Position numbers and translations under genes: made by a program | NCBI RefSeq assembly: GCF_900100275.1 | Contig: NZ_FNET01000007.1 | Span: forward strand, 1-64,000 | Length of the DNA stretch: 64,000 bases | From: Lentzea albidocapillata subsp. violacea | Lineage (GTDB): Bacteria > Actinomycetota > Actinomycetes > Mycobacteriales > Pseudonocardiaceae | Direction: 5' to 3' | Notes under the pieces: generated by a model | Databases searched by the model: none | Told to the model about the DNA's origin: nothing | Seen by the model: the letters and a program-made list of their open reading frames with translations, nothing else | Shown here: piece by piece, positions 59,266 to 64,000 of the stretch | How the letters are laid out: each line of letters begins with the position of its first letter | Position numbering within the stretch: position 1 is the first letter of the stretch

Positions 59266-61404
59266 ATGAGGACCGTGTTCACGACCTGCCCGCTCTGCGA
59301 AGCGACGTGCGGGCTGGAGCTGACGGTCGAGGGCGACCGCATCACGAAGGTGCGTGGCGACCGCGAGGACGAGTTCAGCAGGGGCTTCATCTGCCCCAAG
59401 GGCGCCTCGCTCGGCACGCTCGACGCCGACCCCGACCGGCTGAGCACCCCGCTGATCAAGCGTGACGGCGAGTTCCAGGAGGCCACCTGGGAGGAGGCGT
59501 TCGCGTACATCGACGAACGCCTGAAGGACTTCCCCGACCGCAACGCCGTCGCGATGTACCTCGGCAACCCGATCGTCCACTCGCTCGCCGGCGGCCTCTA
59601 CGCCGGACCGCTGCGCAAGGCGCTGGGCAGCCGCAACGTCTTCACCGCCAGCACCGTCGACCAGATGCCGAAGCACGTGCAGGTCGGCCACATGTTCGGC
59701 GGCATCTTCTCGATCCCCGTGCCCGACATCGACCGCACCGACTTCATGCTGGTGCTGGGTGCGGACCCGTTCTCGTCCAACGGCAGCCTGTGGACGGTCC
59801 CGGACGCGCCCGGCCGGTTCAGGGACCTGCGGAAACGGGGTGGTTCCTTCGTCGTCGTCGACCCGCGCCGCAGCCGCACCGCCCAGGCGGCCGACCAGCA
59901 CGTCGTGATCAAGCCGGGTACGGACGTGTTCCTGCTGCTGGCGCTGATCCACGAGCTGTTCGCGCAGGACCTGGTGAACCTCCGCGAGCTCGCCGGGCAC
60001 GTCACCGACCACACGGTGATCCGGGACCACGTCGAGAAGTTCAGCCCCGAGGCCGTCGAGGAACGCACGGGCGTCGGCGCGGCCACGATCCGAGCGCTGG
60101 CAAGGCAACTGGCCGGGGCCGAACGCGCCGCGGTGTACGGCCGGATCGGCACGACGACCGTCGAGTTCGGCACGGTCGCGTCGTGGGCGGTCGACACCCT
60201 CAACATCCTGACCGGCAACCTCGACCGGCCCGGTGGCGTGATGTGGCCGCTGCCCGCGCACAGCAAACGCGGATCGGGCAGCGGCAAGGGGTTCGCCATC
60301 GGCCGCTGGCACAGCCGGGTCAAGGGCCACCCCGAGGTGATGGGGGAGTACCCCGCCGTCACGATGGTCGACGAGATCGAGACGCCCGGCGAGGGCCAGG
60401 TGCGGGCGCTGTTCACGATCGGCGGCAACCCCGCGCTGTCGCTGCCGAACTCGGCACGGGTGAACGATGCTCTGTCCTCATTGGACTTCATGGTCAGCGT
60501 CGACCCGTACCTCAACGAGACCACGAGGCACGCCGACGTCGTCCTGCCGACGCCGCCGCCGTCCCGCCGCGACCACTACGACATCGCGTTCCTCAACAAC
60601 TCCGTGCGCAACGTCGCGAAGTACTCGCGCGCGGCGATCCCGTTGGAGGAAGGCAGGGTCGACGAGACGGACATCTTCTTCCGCCTCACCACGATCCTCG
60701 CCGGCATGGGCCCGGCGGCCGACCTCGACGCCATCGCGGCGTTCCAGCTCGCCGGCCTGAAGAAGAAGGCGGGTGCCGACTTCGAACCCGAGGGCGAGAC
60801 GCGCGAGGAACGCCTGCTGGACCTCAAACTCCGCACCGGCGCGTACGGGGTGACGTTGCGGCAGTTGCTGGATCACCCGCACGGCATCGACCTCGGCCCG
60901 CTCACCTCACGCCTGCCGGAGATCCTGCGCACGCCGTCCGGCAAGATCGAACTCACGCCGCAGCCGATCATGGACGATCTGCCGCGCGTGCTCGCCGCGC
61001 TGCGGACGCCCGAGACCGGGATGGTCCTGGTCGGCCGCAGGCACCTGCGCACCAACAACTCCTGGATGCACAACGTGCCCGCGCTGGTGAAGGGCAAGCC
61101 GTTGTGCACGCTCCTGGTCAACCCCGGCGACGCCACCCGCATCGGCCTGACTGACGGCGCGACCGCCCAGGTCACCTCGCGCGTCGGCAAGATCGAGGTG
61201 CTGGTCGAGGTCACCGCGGACATCGCGCCCGGCGTCGTCTCGATGCCGCACGGCTGGGGCCACGACCAGCCCGGCACGCGGCTCACCGTCGCCGGGGAGC
61301 ACGCCGGCGTGAACGTCAACCTCCTCACCGACGACCTCCGCATCGACCCGCTCTCGGGCACCGCCGTGCTGAACGGCACCCGCGTGCAGGTCGTGCCCGC
61401 CTGA
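59266..61404 (+). CDS. Molybdopterin-dependent oxidoreductase
   Basis: A 712-aa enzyme of the DMSO reductase superfamily. The N-terminal [4Fe-4S] site is C8, C11, C15 and C43 (TTCPLCEATCG and FICPKG). Molybdopterin-guanine-dinucleotide binding is shown by FMLVLGADPFSSNGS, VDPRRSRTAQAAD and the late NSWMHNVPAL region. In place of the Cys or selenocysteine ligand of formate dehydrogenase or nitrate reductase, this region reads NVFTASTVDQMPKHV, so the metal ligand and substrate are unclear. No signal peptide is seen. It is followed 31 bp later by an acyl-CoA synthetase. Confidence 0.87.
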   Translation: MRTVFTTCPLCEATCGLELTVEGDRITKVRGDREDEFSRGFICPKGASLGTLDADPDRLSTPLIKRDGEFQEATWEEAFAYIDERLKDFPDRNAVAMYLGNPIVHSLAGGLYAGPLRKALGSRNVFTASTVDQMPKHVQVGHMFGGIFSIPVPDIDRTDFMLVLGADPFSSNGSLWTVPDAPGRFRDLRKRGGSFVVVDPRRSRTAQAADQHVVIKPGTDVFLLLALIHELFAQDLVNLRELAGHVTDHTVIRDHVEKFSPEAVEERTGVGAATIRALARQLAGAERAAVYGRIGTTTVEFGTVASWAVDTLNILTGNLDRPGGVMWPLPAHSKRGSGSGKGFAIGRWHSRVKGHPEVMGEYPAVTMVDEIETPGEGQVRALFTIGGNPALSLPNSARVNDALSSLDFMVSVDPYLNETTRHADVVLPTPPPSRRDHYDIAFLNNSVRNVAKYSRAAIPLEEGRVDETDIFFRLTTILAGMGPAADLDAIAAFQLAGLKKKAGADFEPEGETREERLLDLKLRTGAYGVTLRQLLDHPHGIDLGPLTSRLPEILRTPSGKIELTPQPIMDDLPRVLAALRTPETGMVLVGRRHLRTNNSWMHNVPALVKGKPLCTLLVNPGDATRIGLTDGATAQVTSRVGKIEVLVEVTADIAPGVVSMPHGWGHDQPGTRLTVAGEHAGVNVNLLTDDLRIDPLSGTAVLNGTRVQVVPA

Positions 61405-61435
61405 GACCCCCCTTTCCCGACGTGTAGGAGCCGCC

Positions 61436-63217
61436 ATGACCGCCGGAGTCACCAGCCCCAACGCGGTGCGAGCCGTCCGCCGGATAGCCGACCTGCCGTT
61501 CCTCGCGGAGCAGGCCTACGGCGACGCGGTGGCGTGGCGGTTCAAGCAGGACGGGCAGTGGCGCGAGCAGACCTACGCGGAGGTCGCCGAGGTGGTGCTG
61601 GACCTCGCGTCCGGGTTCGTCCACGCCGGACTGCAACCGGGCGACCGGGTCTGCGTGCTCGCGAACACCCGTCCGGAGTGGACGGCGGTCGAACTCGCGG
61701 TGCTCGCGGCGGGCGGCATCGTCGTGCCGATCTACCCGTCGAGCGTCCCGGAGGAGATCGCCTGGGTCGTCGGCGACTCCGGCGCGTCGATCGTGGTGGC
61801 CGAGAACGGGGAGCAGTGCGCCAAGGTCGAGGCCGTCCGCTCCGGCCTCCCCGAGCTGCGCACGGTTTTCTCGATCGACCCGGCCGGCGACCGCCCGCGG
61901 GTCGCGGACCTGCAGGACACCGGCCGCACCTCGCCGCTGGCCGGCGTGCTGGACTCGCGCCGGGCCGCGATCAGGCCGGAGGACCCCAGCCTGATCATCT
62001 ACACCTCGGGCACCACCGGCCCGCCCAAGGGCTGTGTCCTCACCAGCGCGAACTGGGTCGCGCTGTGCCGGGTCGCGGAAGAGGCCCGCATCGACGCGAT
62101 GACCGGCGTCGTCTACCTGTTCCTGCCGCTCGCGCACGTCTTCGCGCAGATCATCATGTTCGGCACCATGTACCGCGGCGGGGCGCTGGCGTACTTCGGC
62201 GGCGACATGAAGGCGATCGTGCCGGAACTGGCCGAGGTCCGGCCGACCTTCCTGCCGTCCGTGCCGCGCATCTTCGAGAAGATCTACACGTTCGTCACGT
62301 CGAGCGTGCCCGCGGAGCAGCTCGACCAGGCCGTGGCGCTGGGCCTGGAGGTCCGGCGCCGGCGGGCGGCAGACGAGCCGGTACCGGCGGAGATGGCGGC
62401 CGCGTTCGAGCAGGTCGACGCGTTGTTCGCCAACGTGCGCGCGGCGTTCGGCGGCCGGCTCGTGCAGGCCCTGTCCGGTGCCGCGCCGATCTCGCGCGAG
62501 GTGCTGCGGTTCTTCCACGCGGCCGGGGTGCCGGTGCTGGAGGGCTACGGCATGACCGAGTCCACGGCGGTCGGCACGATCAACACGCTGGACCGCTTCC
62601 GGCTCGGCTCGGTCGGCGCGTCCGGTGTGGCGGGCCTCGAGATGTCGCTGGGGGAGGACGGCGAGCTGCTGATGCGCGGCCCGCACGTCTTCGCGGGCTA
62701 CTGGCGCAACGACGAGGCCACGGCCGAGACGCTGCGGGACGGCTGGCTGCACACCGGCGACCTGGGCGAGATCGACGCCGAAGGGTTCGTGACGATCACG
62801 GGCCGCAAGAAGGACATCATCATCACCGCGGGCGGCAAGAACATCGCGCCGGCGAACGTGGAGAACGTGCTGCGCCAGTCCCGCTGGATCTCGCACGCCG
62901 TGCTGTTCGGTGATCGCAGGCCGTACTGTGTGGCGCTGATCACACTCGACGCCGACGAGATCACGCCGTGGGCGACGGCCCGCGGCTTGCCGTCCGACAT
63001 CGAATCTTTGGTGGGTCACCCGGACGTGCGAACGCTCGTGCAGGGAATTGTCGACGAAGCGAACTCACACTTCGCCAGTGTTTCCCAAGTGAAGAGGTTC
63101 GTGCTGCTCACCCGTGATCTGTCCCAGGAAGAAGGTGAGCTCACCCCGACGTTGAAGGTCAAGCGCAACGTCGTGCATCGCCTTCACTCTGCGTTGTACG
63201 AAGGGCTCTACGCGTAA
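61436..63217 (+). CDS. Long-chain-type acyl-CoA synthetase
   Basis: A 593-aa AMP-forming acyl-CoA ligase with IYTSGTTGPPKGCVLTS, EGYGMTESTAVGTINTL, WLHTGDLGEID and TGRKKDIIITAGGKNIAP, the same FadD15-like pattern as the liv-operon paralogue. It activates a carboxylic acid with ATP and CoA. ATG 61436 has AGGAG upstream. It is probably co-transcribed with the molybdopterin oxidoreductase; an unknown acid may be activated after or before oxidation. Confidence 0.9.
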   Translation: MTAGVTSPNAVRAVRRIADLPFLAEQAYGDAVAWRFKQDGQWREQTYAEVAEVVLDLASGFVHAGLQPGDRVCVLANTRPEWTAVELAVLAAGGIVVPIYPSSVPEEIAWVVGDSGASIVVAENGEQCAKVEAVRSGLPELRTVFSIDPAGDRPRVADLQDTGRTSPLAGVLDSRRAAIRPEDPSLIIYTSGTTGPPKGCVLTSANWVALCRVAEEARIDAMTGVVYLFLPLAHVFAQIIMFGTMYRGGALAYFGGDMKAIVPELAEVRPTFLPSVPRIFEKIYTFVTSSVPAEQLDQAVALGLEVRRRRAADEPVPAEMAAAFEQVDALFANVRAAFGGRLVQALSGAAPISREVLRFFHAAGVPVLEGYGMTESTAVGTINTLDRFRLGSVGASGVAGLEMSLGEDGELLMRGPHVFAGYWRNDEATAETLRDGWLHTGDLGEIDAEGFVTITGRKKDIIITAGGKNIAPANVENVLRQSRWISHAVLFGDRRPYCVALITLDADEITPWATARGLPSDIESLVGHPDVRTLVQGIVDEANSHFASVSQVKRFVLLTRDLSQEEGELTPTLKVKRNVVHRLHSALYEGLYA

Positions 63218-63338
63218 CCCGAACGTACGAGAAATCCAAAAACAGGTACATCCACCCTGGCGGATTCCTTCCACTCAGGGCAGAGTGGGACACCAAGCGG
63301 CGCTAGGCCCCCTCCCCCCTCGGGCCCAGCCGCTTCGC

Positions 63339-63383
63339 GGCCCCGGCTCAAGGCGTACTCCCCCCAGACGCCCAGCCGGGGCC
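63339..63383. terminator. Two-part hairpin between convergent genes
   Basis: GGCCCCGGCT (63339-63348) pairs with AGCCGGGGCC (63374-63383) and, inside, GGCGT pairs with ACGCC. It lies between the acyl-CoA synthetase and the convergent LacI gene and can serve both. The preceding C-rich run (63308-63325) has no evident role. Confidence 0.65.
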
Positions 63384-63435
63384 GCCTTGCATCTCCGTCC
63401 TTTGTGGTCGCGCCGGCGGCCGATCGGGATCCGTG

Positions 63436-64000
63436 TCAGCGTTTCGGTGGCGTCGTGGTCCCGCGCACGATCAGCTGGGTCTCCGCCATGATCTGCGGCG
63501 CGTCGGTGTGATCCGAGTCCAGCCAGTCCAGCAGGAGGTTCACGGCCGTGCGTCCGGCCTGCGCCACCGGCATCGCCACCGTGGTCAGCGCGGGCGAGCA
63601 CAGCGCGGCGTAGGTGAGGTCGTCGAAGCCGGTCACCGACACGTCGCCCGGCACGGAGACGCCCCGGTCGCGCAGCCGTGCCAGCACGCCCAGCGCCATG
63701 ATGTCGTTGTAGGCGACGATCGCCGTCGTGCCGGCCGCGAGGGCGAGGTCCGCCGCCTGCAGGCCGCCCTCGAAACGCGGTGCGAACGGCCCGAGGTCGA
63801 CCAGGTCCACCCCGTGCTTCGCCACCGCCGTCATCAGGCCGCGGCGACGCTCCTGGTTGGACCACGAGGTGCGCGGCCCGTTGAGGTAGGCGATGCGGCG
63901 GTGCCCCAGCGCGACGAGGTGGTCGATGACGGCGTGCATGCCGCCCGCCGAGTCCATCAACGCCGCGGGCACGCCGGGCAGGCGCCGGTTCAGCAGCACC
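63436..64000 (-). CDS. LacI-family regulator, C-terminal part (continues beyond window)
   Basis: The visible 187 residues are the C-terminal sugar-binding part of a LacI/GalR repressor: MHAVIDHLVALGHRRIAYLNGP, TAIVAYNDIMALGVLARLRDRGVSVPGDVSVTGFDDL, and the end ETQLIVRGTTTPP. The DNA-binding N-terminus and the start lie to the right of base 64000. Ligand and targets cannot be judged from here. Confidence 0.88.
   Translation of the reverse strand, partial: VLLNRRLPGVPAALMDSAGGMHAVIDHLVALGHRRIAYLNGPRTSWSNQERRRGLMTAVAKHGVDLVDLGPFAPRFEGGLQAADLALAAGTTAIVAYNDIMALGVLARLRDRGVSVPGDVSVTGFDDLTYAALCSPALTTVAMPVAQAGRTAVNLLLDWLDSDHTDAPQIMAETQLIVRGTTTPPKR

Overview
The window is high-GC actinobacterial DNA. 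GTG and TTG starts are frequent, GTGA/ATGA/TGATG coupled genes are common, and the content (a conservon, a DUF574 methyltransferase, a snapalysin, an IniB-like protein, XRE-STAND-WD40 proteins, the xerD-parA-scpA-scpB-rluB block) fits Pseudonocardiales such as Lentzea or Saccharothrix. The genus is inference. It reads as chromosome, with two small mobile relics: an IS630 fragment at the left edge and two copies of a 167-bp MITE.

Layout. 1-357: IS630 transposase fragment abutting MITE copy 1. 354-7198: TM2 protein, alanine dehydrogenase, then the conserved chromosome block xerD, ArsR regulator, parA, RHH-like gene, scpA, scpB, rluB. 7246-16104: a small secreted SH3-like protein and three tandem XRE-STAND-WD40 paralogues, the third with a damaged NTPase site. 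16185-21912: a NitT/TauT-type ABC transporter whose binding lipoprotein is separated from the permease and ATPase genes by an IniB-like gene and pobA. 22132-25932: a conservon (sensor, roadblock, GTPase) without the usual DUF742 gene. 26249-29443: snapalysin-like protease, GGDEF/degenerate-EAL protein, DUF574 methyltransferase. 29543-34501: sigma factor, small partner, cytosolic subtilase and a divergent TPR-CHAT protease-like protein. 34561-42530: mixed housekeeping (AGPS-like flavoprotein, YggT, TfoX-N, deaminase, STAS, carboxylate-amine ligase, topoisomerase IB, SigB/F-type sigma factor, SRPBCC). 42745-49406: a tightly coupled liv-type ABC operon containing an acyl-CoA synthetase. 49487-55188: MITE copy 2 between two convergent genes, an MFS exporter, a secreted phosphatase and a PHP protein. 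55334-64000: secreted TAP-like peptidase, APH-like kinase, MASE1 protein, molybdopterin oxidoreductase with a second acyl-CoA synthetase, and the C-terminal part of a LacI regulator.

How parts may work together. The subtilase and CHAT genes are divergent over 77 bp that contain a perfect 14-bp palindrome, and the sigma factor and its small partner lie downstream of the subtilase. This is the best candidate here for an undescribed proteolytic conflict or cell-death module. The two acyl-CoA synthetase operons (42745 and 59266) are each preceded by a related 16-bp dyad of the form CATAC-N6-GTATG, so they may share one regulator. MITE copy 2 sits exactly in a CTAG where the stop codons of two convergent genes overlap. 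The target duplication restores a stop for each gene, and the element carries a strong central hairpin, so it may act as a mobile two-way terminator.

All functions are read from sequence motifs. No database search was run.
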